Of a stretch of DNA of 64,000 bases, positions 16,606 through 25,433 are shown piece by piece. The position numbers and the translations under genes were made by a program. The stretch is taken from NCBI RefSeq assembly GCF_002157855.1, contig NZ_CP020880.1, positions 2,170,001-2,234,000 of the forward strand, given 5' to 3'. The notes below the pieces were generated by a model, which saw nothing but the letters and a program-made list of their open reading frames with translations, ran no database searches and was not told the DNA's origin. The first letter of the stretch is position 1. Every line of letters begins with the position of its first letter. Source of the DNA: Sutcliffiella horikoshii. GTDB lineage: Bacteria > Bacillota > Bacilli > Bacillales > Bacillaceae_I.

Positions 16606-17688
16606 GTGAATGTACAAAGAGGGTTAAAAGGTGTCATTGCAACTGAAACAAGTATTTCAGAAGTGGATGGTTCCAATGGTCGTTTGATTTATCGGGGATA
16701 TGAAATAAGGAATATTGCAACTGGAAATTCCTTCGAAGAAATTGCTCATCTATTATGGTTTGGTGAACTACCTTCTGGCGAACAGTTTGAAAAATTCAAA
16801 TCTACTTTTGCTTCATATAGGAACCTCTCCCCAACGATGCAAAAAGTTCTATCTGTTCTTCCGGTTGAAATGGATATGATTAGTGTGGTGAGAACCGTGA
16901 TTTCTAGTGCCGGGGACCGATCTATGTCGTGGAAACCTACTATTGAGGAAGCGATGAAATTGACAGCGGTTGTACCTACAATTATTGCTTACAGAAAAAG
17001 AAGTTTAGAAGGGGGAAAAATAATTTCTCCTCGACTAGATTTAACCCATGTTGAAAATTATTTGTATATGTTAAATGGCATAGAAGCAAGTGCTGAGCAG
17101 ATCCGTGCTTTGGAAACCTACATGATCCTGACAATGGAACACGGTATGAATGCGTCAACCTTCTCAGCAAGGGTAACTGCTTCAACTGAATCGGACCTTG
17201 TATCTGCGGTGACTTCCGCTATTGGTACAATGAAAGGACCTCTTCATGGCGGCGCTCCTTCTGAGGTAATCGCATTGTTGAACGAATTGAGTGAAGTGGA
17301 GGACAAGAAAAACTACTTAAGAGATAAAATTGTTGCAGGAGAAAAACTGATGGGCTTTGGACATCGAGTTTATAAAACGCATGATCCCCGTTCGTTAGCG
17401 CTGAAAGAAACGTTGTCAGGGCTAGTTGGAAAAGATAGATGGTTGGACTTGGCATTAGAAGTAGAGAGTACAGCTATAGATGTGTTGGAAGAACTTAAGC
17501 CTGGTAGAGGGTTGTATACAAATGTCGAATTTTATGCTGCTGCCATTATGAAAGCAATTAATATGGATTCTTCCCTTTTTACGCCGACTTTTACAGCTAG
17601 CCGAATGGTCGGTTGGTCTGCGCATGTATTGGAGCAGGCTGAGGATAATGTGATTTTCCGGCCGTTGTCGAGGTATGTGGGGAAATAG
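16606..17688 (+). CDS. citA: Citrate synthase I
   Basis: A 360-residue type I citrate synthase condensing acetyl-CoA and oxaloacetate. It follows B. subtilis CitA closely through GLKGVIATETSISEVDG..GRLIYRGYEI, PTIIAYRKR, TYMILTMEHGMNASTFSARV, GTMKGPLHGGAPSEV (active-site His) and MGFGHRVYKTHDPR (active-site His), ending with the NVEFYAAAIMKAI and FTPTFTASRMVGW segments. The start is GTG at 16606 behind AAAGGATGATGGAAA. No clear terminator follows; the next 430 bp hold array 2. Regulation by the divergent CitR is expected. Confidence 0.93.
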   Translation: MNVQRGLKGVIATETSISEVDGSNGRLIYRGYEIRNIATGNSFEEIAHLLWFGELPSGEQFEKFKSTFASYRNLSPTMQKVLSVLPVEMDMISVVRTVISSAGDRSMSWKPTIEEAMKLTAVVPTIIAYRKRSLEGGKIISPRLDLTHVENYLYMLNGIEASAEQIRALETYMILTMEHGMNASTFSARVTASTESDLVSAVTSAIGTMKGPLHGGAPSEVIALLNELSEVEDKKNYLRDKIVAGEKLMGFGHRVYKTHDPRSLALKETLSGLVGKDRWLDLALEVESTAIDVLEELKPGRGLYTNVEFYAAAIMKAINMDSSLFTPTFTASRMVGWSAHVLEQAEDNVIFRPLSRYVGK

Positions 17689-17827
17689 TGGGATTATGTT
17701 GGAAGGCGAAGCGAATTCTTCGGACATTTCAACTTCTTCATATATGAATGGTTATCTAAACCTTCTAACACTTTTTCTGTCAAAGTATTTGTTGACATAA
17801 TAATATTATAATCCCCTAAAAACATCA

Positions 17828-17977
17828 ATGAAGACGTCACCTTACGTAAATTCAGCTTTGAAGTGTCTTCATTGGCTCTATGAAGACACATATCGAGGAA
17901 AAATCTAGCTCTAAAGTGTCTTCATCCTTCTTATGAAGACACTTTCCACCCAAAAAACATCATAATAGTGTCTTCAT
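17828..17977. repeat. 52-bp tandem array 2 (palindromic core)
   Basis: Left arms GTCTTCAT start at 17865, 17918 and 17970 and right arms ATGAAGAC at 17828, 17880 and 17933, so the period is 53 then 52 bp. The two full cores have extended 10-bp arms, GTGTCTTCAT-N7-ATGAAGACAC, a perfect inverted repeat. Linkers differ from those of the other arrays. It lies between the convergent citA and DsbA-like genes. Confidence 0.8.
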
Positions 17978-18010
17978 TCTGCCTGATTAGTAAATTGCCC
18001 GCCTCTACAA

Positions 18011-18046
18011 CAAAAAGCCAGAACCCCATCCAAAAGGGTTCTGGCT
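18011..18046 (-). terminator. Terminator of the DsbA-like gene
   Basis: GCCAGAACCC (18017-18026) and GGGTTCTGGC (18036-18045) form a perfect 10-bp stem, followed by T5 on the bottom strand. Confidence 0.88.
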
Positions 18047-18119
18047 ACTTCAAACATAGATAATAATATAGGCTTAAATACGGGAAAAGCGGGTCAAAAT
18101 ACCTTTCCCCTCAACCCAA

Positions 18120-18833
18120 TCACTCACAGCAGTCATCAGAACAAAAGGATGTTTCACTTTTATTCTTTGATTCAAAATTCTGCAGCTTTGGCTTTTCATT
18201 TTCTTCTTCCCATACTTTAGCCAAAGCTTCTGCAAAGACTTCCAGTGGCTGTGCTCCGGAAATCGCATATTTGCTGTTTAATACAAAGAATGGTACACCT
18301 TGCACCCCAATTTCTCTTGCTTCTCTTTGATCAAATCGGACATCTTTTTCATAAGCATTTCCATCTAAGACATCTTCCACTTCCGCAGCGTCCAGCCCTA
18401 GGCTTACCGCTAGTTCTTTTAGATAGTCTTTATCTCCGATATGTTTAGACTCGGTAAAGTATGATCTTAGTAAACGTTCCGACACCTCTTTAGCTACACC
18501 CTTTGTTTCAGCGTACTTAGCTAATCGGTGAGCATCGAACGTATTGGTTGGAATGGATGTATCAAAGTTAAACTGCAACCCTACTTCCGCCGCTTGTTTT
18601 GCAACCCCGGCGCTCATTCTTTTCGCCTCTTCTACAGGCATTCCATATTTTTTTGCTAGTATTTCATATATAGTCAAATCTGTATCACGCTTTGCATTTG
18701 GATCCAATTCAAAGCTTTTGAATTCGATATCAATCTTATCTTTGTGCGGGAAATCTTCCAATGCTTTTTCCAATCTTCGTTTACCGATATAACAGAAAGG
18801 ACAAACATAATCTGACCAGATTTCTATTTTCAT
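18120..18833 (-). CDS. DsbA-family oxidoreductase (FrnE-like)
   Basis: A 237-residue cytosolic thioredoxin-fold protein. The active-site CPFC is at residues 11-14 (SDYVCPFCYIGKRRL). An all-helical insertion follows, then the cis-Pro segment GVQGVPFFVLNSKYAISGAQP, and the C-terminus ends CSDDCCE. FrnE-type proteins of this length act as disulfide oxidoreductases or isomerases and have been linked to oxidative stress in Deinococcus; the Cys-rich tail resembles that group. No signal peptide is present. The gene is monocistronic with its own terminator. Confidence 0.87.
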   Translation of the reverse strand: MKIEIWSDYVCPFCYIGKRRLEKALEDFPHKDKIDIEFKSFELDPNAKRDTDLTIYEILAKKYGMPVEEAKRMSAGVAKQAAEVGLQFNFDTSIPTNTFDAHRLAKYAETKGVAKEVSERLLRSYFTESKHIGDKDYLKELAVSLGLDAAEVEDVLDGNAYEKDVRFDQREAREIGVQGVPFFVLNSKYAISGAQPLEVFAEALAKVWEEENEKPKLQNFESKNKSETSFCSDDCCE

Positions 18834-18939
18834 CGTTGCACCTCATTTCCTAAACTAATAAGTATTATCATACCATAATGTGTGAGAAACCTCTTTTAAT
18901 TTGTCTTGAAGCAAAACCAGGGTCCTCGCAAATGGACCT

Positions 18940-21129
18940 TTATAAACCAAACTGATGACAAATTTCCCTGCATATGGCCAGTGACTCCATCCTAACACTT
19001 ACAAAGGGTGGTTTTGTGTTTGTGGTTGCCTCTACAGGCACTCCAAGCCAAAGTATGTGATTGTCGATCATGATAAAAGGAAACGTTACTTCCTCTGTAA
19101 TGATGGATACCCTTTTCTTCCACTTGGTTAGGTTGCTTTCCCATTCTTTAGGAAGGGCATTTCGGTCTCTTAAGCCTATGGTGATTGTTGTGTTGGAGAG
19201 CTTCATGTCTTCCAACACTCTATCCCATTTTCTAGCATGCATCCATTGAACCTTAGGATGGTGATGCTTAATCCATGTACCAATTTCAAATGGTTGTACA
19301 TGAAACTGCGACGATTCTTGATACTCCACCAATTTCCTAATAACCTTATTGTAAGATACCTTCTGCTTCATAAATTTACTGTCACAGACGTGAATGAACT
19401 TACCCTTAGATCTTGTGATTGCAACATTTATCAGGCGTTCACTTTCTTTTCCGACTAACAACATTCCCGGTCTCTCCAAAGGGTAGCTATCGACAGAATC
19501 AAATATGATAGTATCCTGCTCACTTCCTTGAAAACGGTGGACCGTTGCAGATACAATCTCAGCTGTTTCCATTTCAGCTCCATAAATGTCTTGCAGCAAT
19601 ATATCCATCCACTGTGCCTGCGCTCGGTATGGAGAAATATAACCGATAGATCTTCCACCTTCTAAATATGCTTCATGTATTAGTTGAAAAGATTGTAGGA
19701 GATGCCACAAGTTAATTCGGGACCTGCTGCTTTTTTCAATGAATGCATGCTCTCCGGTATAGCTCGTATTAAGCAAAACGGAAGCTTGATCAGGGAATGG
19801 TTGCTGCCTCGTAATGTCTTGCCTATTCTTTTTCACACTTGAATGGTCTCCTACAAGGGAGTGATAAATATATTTGTTTGTAAATGCCGAAATATCAGGG
19901 TGCATTCTCCGTTGTTCTTTTAATAGGAATAAATGAGGATGCAATTGGGAGGAATGAACGTTGTCTGCTACTCCTGTACGATGGAACACATCTTCTTTTA
20001 ACCACTTGTCTACTAACTCATGTCTTGCTGAAGCAATAGGCGGTAGTTGTTTGAAATCACCGCAAATGATGATATGTTTGGCAAGTGAGGCTGCAAAAGC
20101 AGATTGAGGTACATACGCCATACTAGCCTCATCCACAATGACCACGTCATAATCTTTTTCATAAATGGCAGGATCCAATGCGGCTTTAGCGAGCGTAGTG
20201 CCAATGATGGACGCTTCTTCTAGAAAATCCACTTCTTTTTGCCTTATCTTCTCCAGTATTCTAGCTACTTTTGTTTCAAGTTTGAGCAACGATTCCGAAT
20301 CCCTTTTACTAAAGGATTTAGATAAATCGTTTTTTAAATATTTCCGTTCTTCCATCAGCTGATCTCTGTCATTAGCAAGTAATGGATCACGGTTTTGTAG
20401 TAGTTGTGAAGTTGTAATGGCTGGGAGGTTGGCTAATATGTCACTATTATGTGACCCATACCTCAATACATCACCTTCTCTATTGCGTTCTTGCTTAGAA
20501 AGAAAAATTGAAATTTCTCGCATCAATACATCTACAGACTGGTTACTGTGAGATAAGAGCAAAACTTTCTTCTTTTTAAAATATTTGTTAGCTGCAACCC
20601 TTGCCAAAGTATAGGTTTTTCCGGTTCCAGGTGGCCCCCAAACATACGTTACAGGATTGTATTTTGAACGGAGAATCAATTCATGTACACTACTTTTAAT
20701 AATGTCGGTAGGGTGCTTTGGCTTCATGTCAGGATGCATCAATCTATTAATGCGGCTTCTTTTTTTCTTACTTTCTTTCAATTCATCAAGCCTTTGAAAA
20801 AGCTGATCTAAAAGCTCCCACGGATCATGAAAAAGATACGCTTCTGTTATCATATCTCCGAGCGATTGTTCAAAGGAAACAATAACATTCTTTCCTTCTG
20901 ATGAGAGAATTTTCCCTTCCGTTTTGATTCCTCCCCATTCCACTTTCACTAGCGAACCTACAGGAATCCTTACGGGAGTATAGGTTTCAAAAAAGTAAGT
21001 AAACCCTTTATCACTTGAGATAAGATGTCCGTTATTTATCAGGTATTTGGTGCTCCCAAATTTTTTTAAGTGTTGTATTTCAGCCTGTAATGCCTTTTTC
21101 CATTCGTTGATATATTGGATTGTCTTCAT
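18940..21129 (-). CDS. SF1 (Upf1/IGHMBP2-like) DNA/RNA helicase
   Basis: A 729-residue ATP-dependent helicase of superfamily 1. Walker A GPPGTGKT is at 165-172, motif Ia-like VLLLSHSNQSVDVL follows, motif II is VVIVDEASMAYVPQ with GDFKQLPP immediately after, motif III/IV LKEQRRMHPDIS follows, then motif V HRFQGSEQDTIIFDSV and motif VI LINVAITRSKGKF. The DEAS form of motif II and GDFKQLPP are typical of Upf1-like enzymes. The N-terminal 150 residues include a small beta-barrel-like region, and the last 150 show no recognised domain. The cellular role is not known. It appears to be transcribed alone, since a terminator precedes it. Confidence 0.88.
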   Translation of the reverse strand: MKTIQYINEWKKALQAEIQHLKKFGSTKYLINNGHLISSDKGFTYFFETYTPVRIPVGSLVKVEWGGIKTEGKILSSEGKNVIVSFEQSLGDMITEAYLFHDPWELLDQLFQRLDELKESKKKRSRINRLMHPDMKPKHPTDIIKSSVHELILRSKYNPVTYVWGPPGTGKTYTLARVAANKYFKKKKVLLLSHSNQSVDVLMREISIFLSKQERNREGDVLRYGSHNSDILANLPAITTSQLLQNRDPLLANDRDQLMEERKYLKNDLSKSFSKRDSESLLKLETKVARILEKIRQKEVDFLEEASIIGTTLAKAALDPAIYEKDYDVVIVDEASMAYVPQSAFAASLAKHIIICGDFKQLPPIASARHELVDKWLKEDVFHRTGVADNVHSSQLHPHLFLLKEQRRMHPDISAFTNKYIYHSLVGDHSSVKKNRQDITRQQPFPDQASVLLNTSYTGEHAFIEKSSRSRINLWHLLQSFQLIHEAYLEGGRSIGYISPYRAQAQWMDILLQDIYGAEMETAEIVSATVHRFQGSEQDTIIFDSVDSYPLERPGMLLVGKESERLINVAITRSKGKFIHVCDSKFMKQKVSYNKVIRKLVEYQESSQFHVQPFEIGTWIKHHHPKVQWMHARKWDRVLEDMKLSNTTITIGLRDRNALPKEWESNLTKWKKRVSIITEEVTFPFIMIDNHILWLGVPVEATTNTKPPFVSVRMESLAICREICHQFGL

Positions 21130-21192
21130 TTAATCTTTCCTCAACTCATCATTTTTTGCATTACCAAACTATATCACAAACATTATCAAAAT

Positions 21193-21238
21193 AAAAAAGC
21201 CAAGATTCATTCAACAATTTTTGTTGGAATCTTGGCCA
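21193..21238 (-). terminator. Terminator of the 121-aa hypothetical gene
   Basis: GCCAAGATT (21199-21207) and AATCTTGGC (21228-21236) form a stem extended by CAACA/TGTTG, with T6 on the bottom strand. It lies 14 nt after the stop at 21250. Confidence 0.88.
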
Positions 21239-21249
21239 TTCATTTTGAT

Positions 21250-21615
21250 TTATTTGTAAAAACTTATAACATTTTTCAGTACTTTTTTATCTTGCTTAGA
21301 GATCGTCTTTGGTTTGATGGGAGCAACGGCGATTTTATCTGCACTTTCTAATGTTGAAATTTCAAGGTAAAAAGGATTGGAATTTTTGTCTCCATCTAAA
21401 TATCCTTTAAGGATTTTCACTTTATTAGTAGAGCCTTTCATCCGTTCTTCATAGTCCCATGTTATATTATTTTTATAAGCTTTATCCATCCGTTCTTTTA
21501 AACCAAGGGCTTCTGAAACAGCATCCTCTGCGGTTTCAAGAAAAGTTTCAGATCTTTTCAATCCTCTTTTTTTCAACCCGTCTCCAGCCTTTGCTTGGTA
21601 AAATAGACATGACAT
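21250..21615 (-). CDS. Hypothetical protein (121 aa)
   Basis: I do not recognise a family. The protein starts MSCLFYQAKAGDGLKKRG, has an acidic helix with EDAVSEALGLKERMDKAYKN, and ends with a Lys-rich segment KPKTISKQDKKVLKNVISFYK. It has no signal peptide and no membrane segment. ATG at 21615 is chosen because GAGAGG is 9 nt upstream; ATG at 21624 directly abuts it. It is monocistronic with a strong terminator. Nothing in the neighbourhood suggests a role. Confidence 0.6.
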   Translation of the reverse strand: MSCLFYQAKAGDGLKKRGLKRSETFLETAEDAVSEALGLKERMDKAYKNNITWDYEERMKGSTNKVKILKGYLDGDKNSNPFYLEISTLESADKIAVAPIKPKTISKQDKKVLKNVISFYK

Positions 21616-21851
21616 ATAGGTCATCCTCTCTGTGTGTCGGCTTCACACCTTTAGACGGCGAATCTTAACACCAGGATACCAAAGGAACTTACCTCTCTTT
21701 ATAGTGTAACCTCTCAAGCCAGTTTCTACCACCATTTTCTATAATTATACGGGATTGGAGAAAATATATTTGAGGATTAAGTGGGATTACTCCTTAATTT
21801 ATGAGATAATGAAAGAATGATTAGAATTCCAAATGGAAAGAAGGAACATTA

Positions 21852-22022
21852 ATGAAACAAAAAAACAAGTTCCAAGACAATGAAAAAGTCATTTTGAAAA
21901 GCACTGGCGAGGAAGTTACCATCTTAAAATTCAACTACGTCCCCAATTTAAAAAGATACTCCTACACCATAAAAGAAAACCCTAAAACCTTTTATTTCGA
22001 AGAAGAAATCAAGCAAAGTTAA
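21852..22022 (+). CDS. Small basic protein (56 aa)
   Basis: A 56-residue open frame beginning MKQKNKFQDNEKVILKSTG and ending with KTFYFEEEIKQS. It is flanked by AAGGAA 6-8 nt upstream and by a proper rho-independent terminator 20 nt downstream, which is good evidence that it is a real gene. The sequence looks like one small beta-barrel or SH3-like fold (DNEKVILKSTGEEVTILKF) but no family is recognised. Confidence 0.7.
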   Translation: MKQKNKFQDNEKVILKSTGEEVTILKFNYVPNLKRYSYTIKENPKTFYFEEEIKQS

Positions 22023-22042
22023 TTTAAAATTTCGAAACTCGA

Positions 22043-22076
22043 GAAACCCACGGCTCCTTGCCTGGGTTTCTTTTTT
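22043..22076 (+). terminator. Terminator of the 56-aa gene
   Basis: GAAACCCA (22043-22050) pairs with TGGGTTTC (22063-22070), followed by T6. Confidence 0.88.
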
Positions 22077-22155
22077 ACGCCATTAGAAACTTACCATGTT
22101 TTTTTCATTAGCTGTGGGGTATTTATTTTATATGTAGTCAAAGGAGGAGGAAGAA

Positions 22156-22470
22156 ATGCTATTAGTATATTTAAGTATTGGAATTCTCGGAGTATCCATT
22201 ATTTTGCTTAGTGTTGCATTTATCTCTTTTCGCAAAAAAACGAACCCCACTCTATCCTATATAAATTCGGTGAGTGAGCGACTTCAGGAAGAGAACAATG
22301 CTATACAAGAACAGGTAGATCAATTAAAAAGTAAACAAGAGGCCATTAAAAATGATATGGATTGGAAGAAATCTGTCTTTACCTTTACAGTTGCAGAAAT
22401 GAAGAAACTTCCAAATGTATTTAAGAGTAGTTCAAAACAAAAGCTTCATGAGTATGAACGCGGCATGTAA
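22156..22470 (+). CDS. Single-pass membrane protein with coiled coil (104 aa)
   Basis: Residues 1-25 form one hydrophobic helix (LLVYLSIGILGVSIILLSVAFISF) followed by positive charges (RKK), giving N-out/C-in topology. Residues about 38-72 form a predicted coiled coil (VSERLQEENNAIQEQVDQLKSKQEAIKNDM), followed by a basic tail. The layout resembles short DUF948/YoxC-type proteins, but the family assignment is uncertain. The gene has GGAGGAGG upstream and a strong terminator shared with the convergent YihY-type gene. Confidence 0.65.
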   Translation: MLLVYLSIGILGVSIILLSVAFISFRKKTNPTLSYINSVSERLQEENNAIQEQVDQLKSKQEAIKNDMDWKKSVFTFTVAEMKKLPNVFKSSSKQKLHEYERGM

Positions 22471-22485
22471 GTAACGTTATCAAGC

Positions 22486-22524
22486 AAAAGCACCGTTATC
22501 CATTAAGGGAAACGGTGCTTTTGT
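22486..22524. terminator. Bidirectional terminator
   Basis: AAAGCACCGTT (22487-22497) pairs with AACGGTGCTTT (22511-22521), with T-runs in both directions, between the convergent 104-aa gene and the YihY-type gene. Confidence 0.85.
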
Positions 22525-22526
22525 TA

Positions 22527-23387
22527 TTATAATGCTGTGAATTTTTCATCGTGATATTTATTCGAGCTGGTAGTAATCCGATCTTTATGATAGATGGCAT
22601 TGATCTCGCCTCCGATGACAAGGGCAAGACCTGTTAAAAATAACCATAACATCAAGATGATTACCCCGCCCAGGCTTCCATAGGTTGCGGAATAATTACC
22701 AAAATTACTAACGTAAAATGAAAAGCCCAAGGATACAAGCTGCCAGATTACTGTTGCAACTATTGCACCTGGTAATAACTGTTTAAATGACTTACCTATA
22801 TCAGGTGCAATGCGATACAGAACCGCAATAATCGTAAATATTACGAAAAACGCAATGATAAACCTAAGAATATTTAATATGATGGCTGTACTTCCTGGAA
22901 TATAGATAACCGATTCAAGCTGTTTAATGATGATTCCACCAAAGACAGGTAGGAAAAATGCAATAAGGAAAGCAAAAATCAATCCGATAGTAAGCCCGAT
23001 AGAGAGAAGTCTTACCAGATAGAACGGCCTGCTTTCTTCAACATTAAACGCTTCATTCATCGCACTGATAAAGGCGTTCATCCCGTTTGAGGCTGACCAG
23101 ATTGTTCCGAGTATTCCAAAGGTCAACAGTCCTCCGTTCGGTTTATTTACGAATTCATTGATATTTTCTTCGAATACTGCAACAGTCTCCGGTGGCATCA
23201 TTGTTTGTAAGAACTCTATCACTTTTTGCGGATCCATATTCAAATAAGGAATAATGGATAATGCGAGCACTAACAAAGGAAATAATGATAGCATGTAGTA
23301 ATAGGCCTGTTCAGCTGCCAATCCAGTTGCACGGTCTTTTTTCATTTCAAGACCCAATCTTTTCAAGAATTTAACGAGTCGTGACAA
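22527..23387 (-). CDS. YihY/BrkB-family inner membrane protein
   Basis: A polytopic membrane protein of about 286 residues in the YihY (formerly BrkB/RNase BN) family, with roughly six transmembrane helices. Family motifs are AAEQAYYYMLSLFPLLVLAL near the N-terminus, LTFGILGTIWSASNGMNAFISAMNEAFN, and ATYGSLGGVIILMLWLFLTGLALVIGGEINA near the end. Function is unknown; the older RNase BN name is not valid for this family. The start drawn is TTG at 23387, which has AGGTGG upstream and avoids overlap with the preceding gene's stop at 23404. A reading from 23453 would add residues with no family match. Confidence 0.83.
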   Translation of the reverse strand: MSRLVKFLKRLGLEMKKDRATGLAAEQAYYYMLSLFPLLVLALSIIPYLNMDPQKVIEFLQTMMPPETVAVFEENINEFVNKPNGGLLTFGILGTIWSASNGMNAFISAMNEAFNVEESRPFYLVRLLSIGLTIGLIFAFLIAFFLPVFGGIIIKQLESVIYIPGSTAIILNILRFIIAFFVIFTIIAVLYRIAPDIGKSFKQLLPGAIVATVIWQLVSLGFSFYVSNFGNYSATYGSLGGVIILMLWLFLTGLALVIGGEINAIYHKDRITTSSNKYHDEKFTAL

Positions 23388-23403
23388 TTCCCACACCCAC
23401 CTC

Positions 23404-24273
23404 TCATATTCCGCCTCTGAGCAATGGCAATGTGCAACATCTGAACGAACCACCAGATTTGATGATCTCAGAAATATCTACTTCCACTACATCATAGCCC
23501 CTGTTGCGAAGTTGCTCATTCACTTGTTTATTGCACGGCAGACTGAAAATCTTTTTATTGCCAATAGACAATACATTCGTACCCATCGTGAATTGTTCTT
23601 CTTTAGATACTTCAATCAATTCATATCTTTTGGATAAGAAGTTTAATTCTTCTTCCCTAAGTGCAGGAGAGAAAACCAATGCCTCTGTCGGCGAAATGAC
23701 ATTAAATACACAGTCTAAATGGAGATATGATTTGTCTATCGGTATAGGTTGAACAGTATACTCTGAAAGGGATTGGTTAATATGCTCCAAGGCCTTCATG
23801 CTTGTTCTGCCACTTATTCCAATGTACACGATATCACGGTCAATGATGATATCTCCGCCTTCCACACTGTAACCTGAGAAAGGTGTATATGATAGGTGTT
23901 GTTCATCTAGCCACGACTTTAGGATTGTTTCTTCACCGGACCTAATATCACTGCCCATATTCGAAACAAAAACGGTATCTCCAAGGGTAAAGCCGATATC
24001 TCTTGTGAAAACCTGTTCTGGAAATTCTTCACTTGGAGGTAGACTATTTACATCGACCCCATTTTCCATCATGGCTTGAACAAAATTACGATGTTGCTTT
24101 GTTGCCAACGTCTCATCAATATTATCTTCCAAGAAATGTTTTTGTGTTTCGTTAATCACTTCCGCTATGCTCATATGAGTTGGCGGACACACAATCACCT
24201 TTTTTAATACTCCAAATTCATTTTCACATGTATGTTTTGTCACCTTATCCGTATATTCTAAATTAATTGTCAT
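23404..24273 (-). CDS. Dimethylarginine dimethylaminohydrolase-like amidinotransferase-superfamily enzyme
   Basis: A 289-residue guanidino-group hydrolase of the DDAH/arginine-deiminase fold, similar in organisation to B. subtilis YkgA. Catalytic features are EGGD at 138-141, His185 in SYLHLDCVFN, and the nucleophilic Cys in SFRCCTLPL (Cys279 or Cys280). It probably converts dimethylarginine or a related guanidino compound to citrulline-type products, but the substrate is not certain. It precedes the YihY-type gene, whose start lies 16 nt beyond its stop, so the two may share a transcript. Confidence 0.85.
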   Translation of the reverse strand: MTINLEYTDKVTKHTCENEFGVLKKVIVCPPTHMSIAEVINETQKHFLEDNIDETLATKQHRNFVQAMMENGVDVNSLPPSEEFPEQVFTRDIGFTLGDTVFVSNMGSDIRSGEETILKSWLDEQHLSYTPFSGYSVEGGDIIIDRDIVYIGISGRTSMKALEHINQSLSEYTVQPIPIDKSYLHLDCVFNVISPTEALVFSPALREEELNFLSKRYELIEVSKEEQFTMGTNVLSIGNKKIFSLPCNKQVNEQLRNRGYDVVEVDISEIIKSGGSFRCCTLPLLRGGI

Positions 24274-24457
24274 TTCGTACTCCTCCGATCATATATGTAA
24301 GTTGTTCTATGAACTCTATTCCCTAAACGGAGAATTACTTAAACATTTTAAAATAATAAAAATAAATATCCAAGGGTAACCGCCGAAAAGTAATCAAGGT
24401 CTCATATACATTGAAGTATTGGCCGGAGCTTGCCTTTACGCTTCATCCTTGACTGGT

Positions 24458-24510
24458 ATGAGGACCTCTCTGCTCCTTTTTTCTCGTTACTGATGTCTTC
24501 ATTACCTCTA
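24458..24510. repeat. 52-bp tandem array 3, left fragment
   Basis: ATGAGGAC at 24458 is followed by a 29-bp linker identical in most positions to that of the right fragment, then GTCTTCAT, TACCTCT and the first base(s) of the next core. The IS3-type element begins at 24511. Removing the element and one CTA copy restores ATGAAGAC at the expected 52-bp position. Upstream, 24400-24457 holds only a decayed unit. Confidence 0.85.
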
Positions 24511-24555
24511 TGAACTGCCCCCTGTCAAGTAGACACTTGAAATAATAAAACAAGA

Positions 24556-25365
24556 CTAAGCTGTCTTAGCCCTGTATTCTAACGGGCTAAGGCCGTTTAA
24601 ACGTTTTTGATAGCGGTCATGATTATAAAATTGAATGTACTCATCAATCGCCTCTTCAAGATCGTCGAACGTTTCATATTTCTCCAAATAATACTTTTCG
24701 CATTTCAATGTCCCCCAAAAAGACTCTATTGGACCATTATCTATACACCGTCCAACTCGGGACATACTATGAGTCATGTTTGCTTTGTCAATTTTTCTTT
24801 TGAATTCAAGGTGGGTATATTGAAACCCTCGATCACTATGTAAAAGCGGCTGTTCACCATTCAACATGGTAGTTGCTTGATCCAAGGTTTTAAACACTAG
24901 CTGATTGTTATTTTTAAGTCCTAAAACATAACTAATAATAGCTCCATCATATAAATCTCGAATGGCACTCAAATAAGCTTTTGTGGCCTTACCGAACTTA
25001 AACTCTGTAACGTCCGTCACCCACTTTTCATTCGGCTTTTCCGCTTGGAATTCCCGGTTTAACAAGTTTTTGGCAATATGATTAGGGGTCGCTTTTTTAT
25101 AGCGGCTCTTTTTTCTTCGAATAATACTTTGAATTCCTAAAACACGCATTAATCTATAGATTCGTTTATGGTTATAAGATGTTCCTAACCTTCTATTCAA
25201 AGTCATGGTCACTCTTCGATAACCATAAATCCCCTTCACTTTTTCGAATAAAGTAGTAATCTCTTTCATTAATTTTTCACTTTCCCGTTCACGTTTTGAA
25301 GGCTCGCGCTTCAACCATTTGTAATAGGCAGACCGGGCAATCTCCGCAATGTCACAGAGCATCAC
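24556..25365 (-). CDS. IS3-family transposase OrfB (catalytic part)
   Basis: The DDE transposase catalytic domain (rve), 269 residues as drawn. The triad appears in VTDVTEF, LHSDRGFQYTH and GPIESFWGTLKCEKYY. All three acidic residues are present, so the enzyme looks active. An open frame continues upstream without a good start to the orfA end, reading ISQVRHEEKYLAIQELEQEEG, so the natural product is an OrfAB fusion made by -1 frameshifting near 25437-25442. GTG ATG at 25365 is an unlikely independent start. Confidence 0.92.
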   Translation of the reverse strand: MMLCDIAEIARSAYYKWLKREPSKRERESEKLMKEITTLFEKVKGIYGYRRVTMTLNRRLGTSYNHKRIYRLMRVLGIQSIIRRKKSRYKKATPNHIAKNLLNREFQAEKPNEKWVTDVTEFKFGKATKAYLSAIRDLYDGAIISYVLGLKNNNQLVFKTLDQATTMLNGEQPLLHSDRGFQYTHLEFKRKIDKANMTHSMSRVGRCIDNGPIESFWGTLKCEKYYLEKYETFDDLEEAIDEYIQFYNHDRYQKRLNGLSPLEYRAKTA

Positions 25366-25433
25366 GATAGAAAATCCTTCTTCCTGTTCTAGTTCCTGAA
25401 TAGCTAAATATTTCTCCTCATGGCGTACCTGAC

